DNA of 64,000 nt from Xanthomonas floridensis. Its GTDB lineage: Bacteria; Pseudomonadota; Gammaproteobacteria; Xanthomonadales; Xanthomonadaceae. This document shows, piece after piece, positions 19,195-27,036 of the stretch (positions are counted from its first letter, which is position 1; each line of letters begins with the position of its first letter). The notes below the pieces were generated by a model. That model was given only the letters and a program-made list of their open reading frames with translations, was not told the origin of the DNA and searched no databases. The stretch is taken from NCBI RefSeq assembly GCF_001642575.1, contig NZ_LXNG01000057.1, positions 120,473 to 184,472 on the forward strand. The letters are read 5' to 3'. Both the position numbers and the translations under genes were made by a program.

Positions 19195-20589
19195 TCAGTG
19201 CAGGGTGCCACGCCCGGCGTACGCCGGCGTGGCGGAATTCTCAATGGATTGTTCCGTGGCGGTGCTGGTGGCGCACTGTTGCAGCTGCCAGTCGATCCAG
19301 CGCCAGTACAAGGTGGTACGCAGATTGTGCAGCGTCAGGTCGATGGCGTAGGGCGTGCGCGGGTTGCGGTCCAGCAACCGCGCCACGTGATAGCCGATCG
19401 GCTTGATGCCCTTGGGATGCACGTACACCAGAAACCCTTGGTAGAACGGATCGTCCAGCAGCGTCTGCAACTCCTGCAGCTGCGCCTGCTGCTGCGGATC
19501 CAGGCTGGCGCGCAGCGAGGCGTCGCGCTCATACAACAAGCGTTCGAAGCGTCGCTTACCCGGCCCGCGCAGCGACTTGGACACCTCCCAGATCCGCCGG
19601 TTGAGTGCGTCGTAGTGCGCAAAGCCACCATGCTTGGCCAGTGCCTGCGCCGCCGCATCGCTGACATCCACCACCACGAAATTTTCGGCCTGGTTGTGGA
19701 TATCGTCCAGGTAGGCCTTGTCGAACACGTGCGCGATGAAACCCGGCGCACCCACAAAGGCCTGCCGCCCCAGCTGCGCGGTCTTGGTCGCCTTGCCATC
19801 AGCGAACAACGTGCCGGCGTGCGCGCCAAGCAGAATGCTGTCGGTGTCGTGCAGGGTCAGGAAGGTGCCGATCGACAACTCGCCGGGCGTGAACACCCGA
19901 TCGAATCCGGCATCGCCATACAACTCACGTTGGGTGGCGAGCTGGGCCACCTGCCGCCCCACCCCGCATTCGGAGCGCACATGGCCGCGGTAGAACGCAT
20001 CCAGTGCCTGCGCATTGCTGCCGTGGGGCTGATAACCGCGGCCGAAGCTGCGAAACCCGCTCCAGCCCTGCGCCGTCGCGCCGCGCCAGCCAAAGCCGAT
20101 CCAGCCCAGCTGCACTGCCGAGAACCGGTAGTTCGGATTGTTCTGCAGTTGGGTCACCGCGCGCCGTGTTGCGGCCCCGACCTCGAACCCATAGGCGCAG
20201 TGCGTGGCCGGATCATCCAGCAGCGCGTTCAGTGCGGCGCGGCGTTGCGGCGTGCCCCAGGCTGCCGGCAAGGTTGCCTGCAGGTCGCCGGCCGCGTGCG
20301 CCTGCGCCAGCGATCCCCGTGTGCAGGGTGCGCCGCGCGCAATGACCGGCGCGTCGACCGCTGCTTGGCGAATGGTCCAACCCAGGCGTTGCAACAGCGC
20401 CTGCACGCAGTCGGCGCTGGCTGCGCCTGCCGCATCGCCGGGCGCAGCGGTCGCTGCCTGCAGCAGCTGCGCCGCGACCAGCACCATGGCACAGCACCGC
20501 GTCGCCAAACGGGTACGCACGCTATGCCGCGTGGCCACGCAGATGGAGGGCGACGCACGCTGACGGCACGGCAGCTGAAGGTTGCTCAT
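19195..20589 (-). CDS. Secreted protein of unknown function
   Basis: I do not recognise this family with confidence. The 464-residue product has an Arg-rich N-region and a signal-peptide-like segment (MVLVAAQLLQAATAA) that suggests export. The start could be 20589 (MSNLQLPCRQ) or 20487. The body contains ECGVGRQVAQLATQRELYGDAGFD, LTLHDTDSILLGAHAG and VVDVSDAAAQALAKHGGF in separate places, with several conserved-looking Cys, His and Asp residues. The length and single Cys in HVRSECGVG would fit a thiol enzyme such as a transglutaminase-like protein, but this is a weak guess. The C-terminus LRTTLYWRWIDWQLQQC is aromatic-rich. Confidence 0.75.
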   Translation of the reverse strand: MSNLQLPCRQRASPSICVATRHSVRTRLATRCCAMVLVAAQLLQAATAAPGDAAGAASADCVQALLQRLGWTIRQAAVDAPVIARGAPCTRGSLAQAHAAGDLQATLPAAWGTPQRRAALNALLDDPATHCAYGFEVGAATRRAVTQLQNNPNYRFSAVQLGWIGFGWRGATAQGWSGFRSFGRGYQPHGSNAQALDAFYRGHVRSECGVGRQVAQLATQRELYGDAGFDRVFTPGELSIGTFLTLHDTDSILLGAHAGTLFADGKATKTAQLGRQAFVGAPGFIAHVFDKAYLDDIHNQAENFVVVDVSDAAAQALAKHGGFAHYDALNRRIWEVSKSLRGPGKRRFERLLYERDASLRASLDPQQQAQLQELQTLLDDPFYQGFLVYVHPKGIKPIGYHVARLLDRNPRTPYAIDLTLHNLRTTLYWRWIDWQLQQCATSTATEQSIENSATPAYAGRGTLH

Positions 20590-20629
20590 TCGCACAACGG
20601 CGGAGATTGAAGGCGTTGTCTTCTTGACT

Positions 20630-20659
20630 ACAACAGAAAGCCCCGGCATGGCCGGGGCT
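20630..20659 (-). terminator. Rho-independent terminator after the glycine-zipper gene
   Basis: Stem AGCCCCGGC / GCCGGGGCT (20639-20647 and 20651-20659) has a three-base loop. On the minus strand it is followed by TTTCTGTTGT. It lies 22 bases after the stop of the gene at 20682-21062. Confidence 0.85.
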
Positions 20660-20681
20660 CTGCGGATTCACTGCATCAGGC

Positions 20682-21062
20682 TCAGCGGCGTTCGCAAACG
20701 CGCTCGACGCGGCGGTTGCCGTTGGCCTGCTGGCGGTTGCCCTGGATGGTGCGGCCTGCCGCGCCACCTGCCACTGCACCAGCAACCGTTGCGAGCTTCT
20801 TGCCGTTGCCGCCGCCCACCTGGTTGCCGAGCAGGCCACCGATGGCCGCGCCGGCCACGGTGCCGCCAATGCGATTGGGGTCGGTTGCATTCTTCTGCAC
20901 TTCCACGTTGCGGCAGCGCACGCGTGTGCCATCGGAAAACTTGCGGCCTTCGTCGGCTTCCGTATACGACCCCTGATGCGAGTAGCGCTGTGCCTGCGCA
21001 AGCGTACTGGTCGCCATCAGGCCGATCATGGTCAGGCCCAGCAGGGATGTCTGGATTTTCAT
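20682..21062 (-). CDS. Glycine-zipper 2TM-domain envelope protein
   Basis: This 126-residue exported protein has a signal peptide (MKIQTSLLGLTMIGLMATSTLAQA, cut near AQA-QRY) and a polar central part with two Cys. A glycine-zipper segment follows (GGTVAGAAIGGLLGNQVGGG and VAGAVAGGAAGRTI), as in the Rickettsia 17-kDa antigen family. Such proteins insert in or attach to the outer membrane. The tail NRRVERVCERR is basic. A GGAGAG ribosome site lies before the ATG at 21062, and a strong terminator follows. It appears to be monocistronic. Confidence 0.9.
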   Translation of the reverse strand: MKIQTSLLGLTMIGLMATSTLAQAQRYSHQGSYTEADEGRKFSDGTRVRCRNVEVQKNATDPNRIGGTVAGAAIGGLLGNQVGGGNGKKLATVAGAVAGGAAGRTIQGNRQQANGNRRVERVCERR

Positions 21063-21187
21063 CGTCGCTCTCCATCGTTCTCGCCCGCTCGGCGAGTCAT
21101 GGCCCGCACTCTGTTCGCCTGGTCGAGAACACAACGTGAAGCGCGCTTACGGCTATTCAGGCTTTGGAGCGGAGCATGAACCGATCG

Positions 21188-21979
21188 TCACGGCTGCGTC
21201 GACGGCTCGTGTTGCGGTTCCTTTGCCGGCGCCGGCGGCGGGTCCTGCGCCTCCACCGGCAACGGCGCCACCGGAGGCTGCGCCACCGTCGCTGGGGACG
21301 CAGTGGCCGAAGCAGCGGCCCCCACCGGCGCATTGGCAGCCGACGCCTGCGCAGGTGGCGCTGCGGGCGCCAATGGTGCGGCAGGTGCTGCAGGCGGATG
21401 TGTCGGCACCGGTGCGGGCGCTGGCGCCGCCGCAGCGGGTACCGCTTCGGTCACCTTGGGCAGATACGAGGTCAGGCGCTCGAAAAAGCGCTTGTAGAAG
21501 GCCGCGTCCTGCACGGTGGTGCTGGACACGCGCACCAGCGAATCGCCACTGCTGCCTACCGGCAGCGACAACGACCCCAGCACCCCCACACCAACGCTGG
21601 CGGAGGTCGAACTCTTCTTCAGCGCATACCGGTCCTGCAGCGCACTGACGAACACCTGCGCCTTGCCGCCGTCCTGAGTGGCGCAGGAGATCCGCAAGTT
21701 GAGTTGCTCGCTCTGGTCGGCTTCCTTCAACTGGAAGTTCTTGCTGCCCTCCACCGCCGCCGCATCGGCACGGGTGACGGCGTAGCCCTGGCTCAACAGC
21801 ACGCGCCGAGCCGCTTCGCAGGCCTGTGGCGAGCTGGCCGCCACGCTGCGGGAGTAGGTGTCGTCGGAATTGAACGACTCACGCATCAGCATCGTGTCGC
21901 CCTTGCTGCCACCGCAGCCGGCCAGGGTTGCCAGCGCGCCAAGCAGTGCGCCATGCGCGATCAGGGAAGTACGAGACAT
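21188..21979 (-). CDS. DUF2242-type lipoprotein with Pro/Ala-rich tail
   Basis: This 263-residue lipoprotein has a lipobox LAGC (Cys22). A domain at about residues 30-170 matches the DUF2242 pattern: FNSDDTYSRSV, CEAARRVLLSQGY, KNFQLKE, VSALQDRYALKKSS, VGVGVLGSLSLPVGSS and FYKRFFERL. From about residue 178 to the end it is a Pro/Ala low-complexity tail, probably a periplasmic or wall-spanning tether. The function of the family is unknown. A short decayed paralogous stretch is found at about 63595-63735. Confidence 0.85.
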   Translation of the reverse strand: MSRTSLIAHGALLGALATLAGCGGSKGDTMLMRESFNSDDTYSRSVAASSPQACEAARRVLLSQGYAVTRADAAAVEGSKNFQLKEADQSEQLNLRISCATQDGGKAQVFVSALQDRYALKKSSTSASVGVGVLGSLSLPVGSSGDSLVRVSSTTVQDAAFYKRFFERLTSYLPKVTEAVPAAAAPAPAPVPTHPPAAPAAPLAPAAPPAQASAANAPVGAAASATASPATVAQPPVAPLPVEAQDPPPAPAKEPQHEPSTQP

Positions 21980-22052
21980 GGGAAGCTTCCATCATCCAAA
22001 ACCGGCCAAAGCATAGCCGCAACGCATGTGCGCGCGGTGTCGCCTCGCCTGC

Positions 22053-23117
22053 TCAGGGCATCGGCGGTTCATCCGCTGGCAGTTGCAGGTCTACCTGCAG
22101 GCGGCTGCCATCGGCACCGATGCGTTCGGCGCGTAGGTAGTGATGCGTACGGACCGCCGCCAACGGCACCGGTGCCCGGCACGGCTCGCCCCACAGGCTC
22201 AAGCTGAAGCCCTGCGCCTGCAGCCAGGCGGTCAGCCGGTCCCATAACGGCTGCTCGGCGCGCAGCATCAGGTCCAGGTCGGCCGGCCCGTCAGGCACCA
22301 GGGTGGGCGACTGCAGCCAGCGTGCGTAGCTGCCATGCACCCGCACCGGCACCCCCAGCGCCTGTAGGGCCAGCACCAACTGCGCGGCCTGCGCCAGGTC
22401 CAGTTGCGCCCGGCAGTGCTGGAAGATCAGCGCGTATTCGTGGCTACGGTTGCTGTCGGTGCGTGCATGGGCAATACCACCGGCTGCGCGCCGGTAGCAC
22501 AGCACCCGCTCTTCGTGCAGCGTAAACAGGCTGCCCAGGACCCGGCCAAGGTCCCAGGCCTGCGGAATCAGTCGCCCGCCAAGACAGATGTTTTCCACCA
22601 TCACTACGCCGAATGCGCCTGGGCGTAGCCGCCGTCGCAGCGCATGGAACACCGCGCGCATGCCGGCAAGATAGCCCACGTAGTCGGCACTGGCGTACAG
22701 CTGGCCTGCCTGCGCTTCACCCTGCCACTGGCAGCCGAAATACGGCACGTTGGTCAGGCACAGATCAATTGCCGCTGCGGGTGGCGTCTGCACCAGGCTG
22801 CCAAGCACGACCGGCGCATCCACCCCATGCCGCTGCAGCCGTGTGCGCGCCACCTGCGCCCGCGCGGCATCGATTTCCATACCGTGCGCGTTGCGACCTT
22901 CAAGGGCCGCGGCGAGCAAGGTGGTACCGAATCCGCAGAACGGGTCGAACACCTGGTCGCCCGGCAGGCTGAAGTGGCGCACGAACGGGCGCATCTGATT
23001 GACCCAGCCGCAGTCGCGGCCGTGCAGCGGATCGCTGGCACGCAGATCCTCCGGCAACGCCCAGGCGGCATCGTCGGCGCTCGGTGTCCACCAGCTACGC
23101 TGATCGAACTCATCCAT
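22053..23117 (-). CDS. DNA-methylase-type methyltransferase fused to a nucleotidyltransferase-like domain
   Basis: This 354-residue product has a class I SAM-binding motif FDPFCGFGTT (residues 58-66). NVPY (123-126) stands at the place of the NPPY/DPPY catalytic motif of N6-adenine/N4-cytosine or RNA methyltransferases. From about residue 240 there is a second region, VRVHGSYARWL...GPADLDLML, resembling the GS-x(n)-DxD motif of minimal nucleotidyltransferases. The first 8 bases overlap the end of the radical SAM gene (translational coupling). It is the last gene of the nadM-nadV operon. Substrate modification of a nucleic acid or nucleotide is inferred only from the motifs. Confidence 0.8.
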   Translation of the reverse strand: MDEFDQRSWWTPSADDAAWALPEDLRASDPLHGRDCGWVNQMRPFVRHFSLPGDQVFDPFCGFGTTLLAAALEGRNAHGMEIDAARAQVARTRLQRHGVDAPVVLGSLVQTPPAAAIDLCLTNVPYFGCQWQGEAQAGQLYASADYVGYLAGMRAVFHALRRRLRPGAFGVVMVENICLGGRLIPQAWDLGRVLGSLFTLHEERVLCYRRAAGGIAHARTDSNRSHEYALIFQHCRAQLDLAQAAQLVLALQALGVPVRVHGSYARWLQSPTLVPDGPADLDLMLRAEQPLWDRLTAWLQAQGFSLSLWGEPCRAPVPLAAVRTHHYLRAERIGADGSRLQVDLQLPADEPPMP

Positions 23118-24216
23118 CGGCCGGCTCCCATAGCACGTCGGCGTCGGGGTCCCAGCCGGCGCACAGGCGGCCATTGGCAAAGAACACCAGCTTGTAGATG
23201 TCGCCGGTGGCATGACGCGCATGCATGGCCGCGTAATCGGCACTTTCAAAGACCACCTGCAGGCCGTCGTCGCCACGCAGGCGCACATTCCAGAAGTAAT
23301 ACCCTTCGGTCATGCCATCGAGCTGCCACTGCGCCCACCACGGCTGCTGCATGCAGTCGGCCAGCAATGGCTCCACGCCGATGCGCTGCTGTTCGATATA
23401 GCGCCAGGTGCCGTTGCTGCGATATGCCTCGTCCAGCCGCGACAACTCGCGGAAGATGACCTGGCTGGCGCCGCAGCGGCGTGCCCACGCGATGTAGTGC
23501 GCCACGTCTTCGGCACAGCAGATGCCATCGCGTTGCACGATGCAGACCAGCCGCACCGGCAGGCGTTCGGCAATGCTGCGCGCGGTACGCATGAAGGTGG
23601 CCGCATCGGCGATGGGCTCGTCCGCCCGAAACCGCATGATGGCATCGTTGCGCGCCTGCAACGGATGGTGTCGCGATAGTTCGATCCACGACAAGCCGAA
23701 CTGGCTCAGCGCATCCAGCAGGCGCCCGCCTTGCGCACGCGCCAGGCCCGCCCCGTTGCTGTAGAGCACGCGCTGCTCCACGCGCGGGCCATCCGGTGTC
23801 TGCGACAAGGTCTGCAGCAGGGTCTGCAGCCAGCCCGCGTCATCGGTCATCTCCAGACCCGACAACGAATACGACAACGGCACTGCGTGCAGCACCTGCA
23901 AGGCGGCACGCAGCTGATCGAAATACGCCGGACCAGGCCGCAGCATGGACGCCGTCAGGCCACCGCCGTGCTGGCGCAGGTTTTCCGAACAGAACCCGCA
24001 GCGTGCCGAGCAGGGGCGCACCGACGCATACGGGGTGAAGGTGACCGGCAACGCCATCCGATAGCGGCGTTCGCCGATACGCAAGTGGTGCCAGCGGTTG
24101 CCCTCGTCCTGCAGCGGCACACGCCGCTGCAGGCTGGGGACTGCCGCGCGCAGCTGCGTCAACAGCGGCGAGGCCGGCGACAGCGATGCGTCGTCGATGG
24201 AAGCGGGCACGAGCAT
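23110..24216 (-). CDS. Radical SAM protein
   Basis: This 368-residue protein has the cluster motif CSARCGFC (Cys69, Cys73, Cys76), which is CX3CX2C and binds a 4Fe-4S cluster for radical SAM chemistry. Later segments (YSLSGLEMTDDAGWLQTL, LYSNGAGLARAQGG, WIELSRHHPLQARND) fit the partial TIM barrel. The C-terminal part (YYFWNVRLRGDDGLQVVFES, GRLCAGWDPDADVLW) is probably substrate-specific. The start MLVPASIDD at 24216 lies 16 bases after the nadV stop, and the end overlaps the methyltransferase start. The reaction is unknown. Co-expression with NAD salvage genes is the main clue. Confidence 0.85.
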   Translation of the reverse strand: MLVPASIDDASLSPASPLLTQLRAAVPSLQRRVPLQDEGNRWHHLRIGERRYRMALPVTFTPYASVRPCSARCGFCSENLRQHGGGLTASMLRPGPAYFDQLRAALQVLHAVPLSYSLSGLEMTDDAGWLQTLLQTLSQTPDGPRVEQRVLYSNGAGLARAQGGRLLDALSQFGLSWIELSRHHPLQARNDAIMRFRADEPIADAATFMRTARSIAERLPVRLVCIVQRDGICCAEDVAHYIAWARRCGASQVIFRELSRLDEAYRSNGTWRYIEQQRIGVEPLLADCMQQPWWAQWQLDGMTEGYYFWNVRLRGDDGLQVVFESADYAAMHARHATGDIYKLVFFANGRLCAGWDPDADVLWEPADG

Positions 24217-24232
24217 GCCTGCGTGCTGCCGG

Positions 24233-25636
24233 TCAGCGGCGCGCAGCGTCGGCGCGCGCACGCACCTGCTCCAGCGTCCACTCCTGCTGCATCGCCCCGT
24301 TTTCCCACACCGTCACCAGTGCATCTTCGCTGTCGGCGCTGGCGGCCAGCTCGTCCAGCAGTGCACTGCGGTAACTACCATCGCGACGATTGCGCAGCAG
24401 GGTCAGCCGACCGCGCTTGCTCTGCTTGCCCTGGTCGGTGATCGGATCCTTGTAGACATCGATCCACTGCCCGTCCACACGCACCGCCGAGCACTTGAGC
24501 GCGAACTTCTGGGTGTCGCGGTCCACCTTCTGCAGCAAGGCACCGCCCATGCCGAAGGCGACGTTGTCGGCGGCATAGCCGGCGGCGGTGATGCGCTCCA
24601 GAATCGCGCGCAGCGACTGCGGGTTGATGCCATCGCCCTGGATCACGCGCACGTGGTTGAGCACCTTGTAGCCCTTGCCGTTGAGCTGATGACCGAAGGC
24701 CTCGTCCAGCAGCAGCAGGCATTGTTCGACCACATCCACCGGGTCGCCGGAATCGGGGCGGATCACCACCGTCGCGCCGGAGGCAACGATCTCCTCGCGC
24801 AAGGTGGTGCCCCAATGCTCGGCAATGGCACGGTAGATGTCGTAGCTGTCCGAGACCACCGCCACGATGGAACCGGGCCTTGCGAATTGGGTGAGCATGT
24901 TGCGATACGCATCCACCTCGCGCTCGCGGCCCCAGCTGGTAATGGTGCTGTGCTCGGCGGCGGGAATCGAAAACCCCGCCACCGGCGTGTGGTAATGCGC
25001 GCGCGCCAGCAACAGCGCCGACAAGGTATCGGTGCCGAGAAAATTCACCAGATGCGCCGCGCCGCCGAGAGCCGCCGAGCCAAGACTGGACACGCCACGC
25101 GCGCCGAAATCGTGCAGCTTGAAGGGCAGCTGGCCTTCCGGATCGTCGCTGGTGCGCTCCAGGTAATCGCGCACGATCTGCTTCACCTGCCAGCTCACCG
25201 TGGCCACCGTCACCGGATACCACACGCGCAGCAACAGGGTTTCCACATAGGACGGCACCCAGAACGCCTTGGCGTCGGTGGACTCGATCGTCATCAGCAC
25301 GTTGTGCGTGGGCACCACCGTGCCTTCGGGCACCGCACGGATGCGGATCGGCAACTGGCCACCGAGACGGTCGACGATATCGCGCCAGCCGGCCTCGTTG
25401 AACGGCTCGCCATGCGCGGCCAGCAAGGCCTTCGCATCGTCGATATCGGCATGCGTGACCGGACGGTTGATGGCTTCTTTCAGAATCGACTGCAGGCCGA
25501 AGAACACGGTCTGGTCGTACACGCCGCCGCGCGATTCGACATAGAAGAACGAGGCGTCTGTACCGGGCGGATATTGCAGCCAGTGGCTGGCCTTGTAGCT
25601 ATCGGTATTGAGCAGCAGGTTATCGAGGTAATGCAT
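24233..25636 (-). CDS. nadV: Nicotinamide phosphoribosyltransferase
   Basis: NadV makes nicotinamide mononucleotide from nicotinamide and PRPP, the first step of NAD salvage. The 467-residue protein starts MHYLDNLLLNTDSYKASHW, the usual NAMPT start. It has the phospho-histidine His229 in IPAAEHSTITSWG, the phosphoribosyl site VIRPDSGDPVDVV and the end motif GKQSKRGRLTLLRN. The length matches the family. AAGGAG lies 8 bases before the ATG. A conserved hairpin is found 27 bases upstream of the start. The product feeds the adenylyltransferase encoded by the preceding gene. Confidence 0.95.
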   Translation of the reverse strand: MHYLDNLLLNTDSYKASHWLQYPPGTDASFFYVESRGGVYDQTVFFGLQSILKEAINRPVTHADIDDAKALLAAHGEPFNEAGWRDIVDRLGGQLPIRIRAVPEGTVVPTHNVLMTIESTDAKAFWVPSYVETLLLRVWYPVTVATVSWQVKQIVRDYLERTSDDPEGQLPFKLHDFGARGVSSLGSAALGGAAHLVNFLGTDTLSALLLARAHYHTPVAGFSIPAAEHSTITSWGREREVDAYRNMLTQFARPGSIVAVVSDSYDIYRAIAEHWGTTLREEIVASGATVVIRPDSGDPVDVVEQCLLLLDEAFGHQLNGKGYKVLNHVRVIQGDGINPQSLRAILERITAAGYAADNVAFGMGGALLQKVDRDTQKFALKCSAVRVDGQWIDVYKDPITDQGKQSKRGRLTLLRNRRDGSYRSALLDELAASADSEDALVTVWENGAMQQEWTLEQVRARADAARR

Positions 25637-25663
25637 GACGGAAGCTCCTTCGCGTCGGGAAAA

Positions 25664-25682
25664 CCGGCGGTCTGTCCGCCGG
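25664..25682 (-). promoter_or_regulatory. Leader hairpin upstream of nadV
   Basis: On the minus strand the sequence reads CCGGCGGACAGACCGCCGG, a perfect seven-pair stem with loop ACAGA, ending 27 bases before the nadV ATG and followed by TTTTCC. A near-copy sits at the same distance before nadM (26847-26865). It may be a protein operator, an attenuator or an RNA element sensing a NAD-pathway metabolite. Confidence 0.6.
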
Positions 25683-25764
25683 CGGGAGGCTGTGCTGCAA
25701 GCAACGGCGCATGTCATGCGGCCAGCACCGATCGGTACCGACACGCAGGCGCATGCGGCTGCCT

Positions 25765-26820
25765 TCAACCACGGCCCAGGAAGAATTCGAGGATATGCAG
25801 GTGGTCTTCGTACAGACGCGGGCCCATCGCCATGACCTCGGCGATTGGAATCCAGCGCGCCTTGTCGGCATCGTCGCCACCGCGCACGACAGGCAGCTCG
25901 CCAGCCGGAAATTCGAAGTGGAAGGCATGGGTGATGGTGCGCCCGCGCAGGCTGCGGTCGGGATGGTCGAACACCTGGCGGGCACGCAACGAGCCCTTGA
26001 GCACCGGCACCGGCAGTTTGAGCCGGGTTTCCTCGCGCAGCTCGCGCAGGCAGCTGTCCAGCAGCCCCTCGTCCTGCGCAACGAAGCCGCCCGGCAATGC
26101 CCACAGGCCTTTGCCCGGCTCGGCACGGCGGCGCACCAGCAGCACGTGGCCCGAGTGCACCACCACCGCATCGGTAGTCACGAAGGTGGGCGCATACGGC
26201 GCATCCTTCCAGGCAGCGCGGTACTGCTCGATGAAACGGTATTCGGCCACCAGTTGCGCATAGCTGGGCGAATTGCGCCGGAACGCTTCAAGCATGTCGT
26301 AGACCGGCGCCGGCACATTGCCGCGCAGCATCAACAACCCGCCATGGAAGCCGATGTCGCCAGCCTCGAACAGATAGCGGCGCAACTCGGTCGCCGACAA
26401 GGTGGCGGTGTGCTGCACATCTTCCAGCGGCCACTGTGGGAACTCGCGCAGGTAATAGCTGCTGGCATCCTTGTCCATGCCGATCAGACCGACCCGCGCA
26501 TCCGGCGCGCCGCCATCGGCCTGCACTGCTTCGGCAACCTGGCGTTGCACGTCGGCAATCCACAGGCTTTCGTTATAAAGATGATCGCGTAATGGACGCA
26601 GGATCAATCGCGCGTTCTCGCCCGGCAACGCGGACTCGATCATCACCGCGCGTTCTGCGACAGTCCAGGGATTGCGAATGGTACGTGGCGTGTCGGCCGA
26701 GCCGATCAACACAATGAGCTTGCTCGCCTTGCCCAGCGCGTGGCGGGCGACGGCGGCGTGGCCGTTATGAAAGGGCTCGAAACGCCCGATAAACACGAGA
26801 TAATCGTACTGAAGTGCCAT
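25765..26820 (-). CDS. nadM: Bifunctional NMN adenylyltransferase / Nudix hydrolase
   Basis: This 351-residue two-domain protein acts in NAD metabolism. The N-terminal domain (about 1-180) has the nucleotidyltransferase motifs GRFEPFHNGHAAV and LSATELRRYLF and makes NAD from NMN and ATP. The C-terminal domain (about 205-345) has a full Nudix box, GGFVAQDEGLLDSCLRELRE followed by ET. In this fusion family it hydrolyses ADP-ribose or related compounds. A GAGGGA ribosome site precedes the ATG. It is the first gene of the operon that continues with nadV, and together they convert nicotinamide to NAD. Confidence 0.95.
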   Translation of the reverse strand: MALQYDYLVFIGRFEPFHNGHAAVARHALGKASKLIVLIGSADTPRTIRNPWTVAERAVMIESALPGENARLILRPLRDHLYNESLWIADVQRQVAEAVQADGGAPDARVGLIGMDKDASSYYLREFPQWPLEDVQHTATLSATELRRYLFEAGDIGFHGGLLMLRGNVPAPVYDMLEAFRRNSPSYAQLVAEYRFIEQYRAAWKDAPYAPTFVTTDAVVVHSGHVLLVRRRAEPGKGLWALPGGFVAQDEGLLDSCLRELREETRLKLPVPVLKGSLRARQVFDHPDRSLRGRTITHAFHFEFPAGELPVVRGGDDADKARWIPIAEVMAMGPRLYEDHLHILEFFLGRG

Positions 26821-26846
26821 GAGAATCCCTCACGGTTGGTGGGTAG

Positions 26847-26865
26847 CCGGCGGTCTGTCCGCTGG
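26847..26865 (-). promoter_or_regulatory. Leader hairpin upstream of nadM
   Basis: The minus strand reads CCAGCGGACAGACCGCCGG. It differs at one base from the hairpin before nadV, keeps the ACAGA loop and lies 26-27 bases before the start codon. A TAGCAT sequence about 12 bases upstream could be a -10 element, which would put the hairpin at the very 5' end of the mRNA. Confidence 0.6.
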
Positions 26866-26900
26866 CTTGGTGCAAATGCTACGCCGATGCGCGGCGGCGT

Positions 26901-26948
26901 CAAGCAGGCGATCAAACGGGCGATCAAGCAGGCGATCAAGCAGGCGAT
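26901..26948. repeat. Four tandem 12-base repeats
   Basis: The unit CAAGCAGGCGAT occurs four times head to tail, and the second copy has two changes (CAAACGGGCGAT). It lies in the 216-base divergent region between nadM and the EEP-family gene. In one frame it would read as repeated KQAI, but that frame is only an upstream extension of the downstream gene and is not expected to be translated. Confidence 0.85.
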
Positions 26949-27036
26949 GGTGTCTGCATGCATCATCAGTGTCGTGACGCAGCGGTCATCATTGCTGGCT
27001 AGACTCGGTGCTCTTGTTTCCAGGGAGTTCGCCTGC

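Noticed and set aside
26740..27036. In-frame upstream extension of the EEP-family gene containing KQAI repeats
   Set aside because: It overlaps the nadM start and leader. A good signal peptide and ribosome site sit at 27037.
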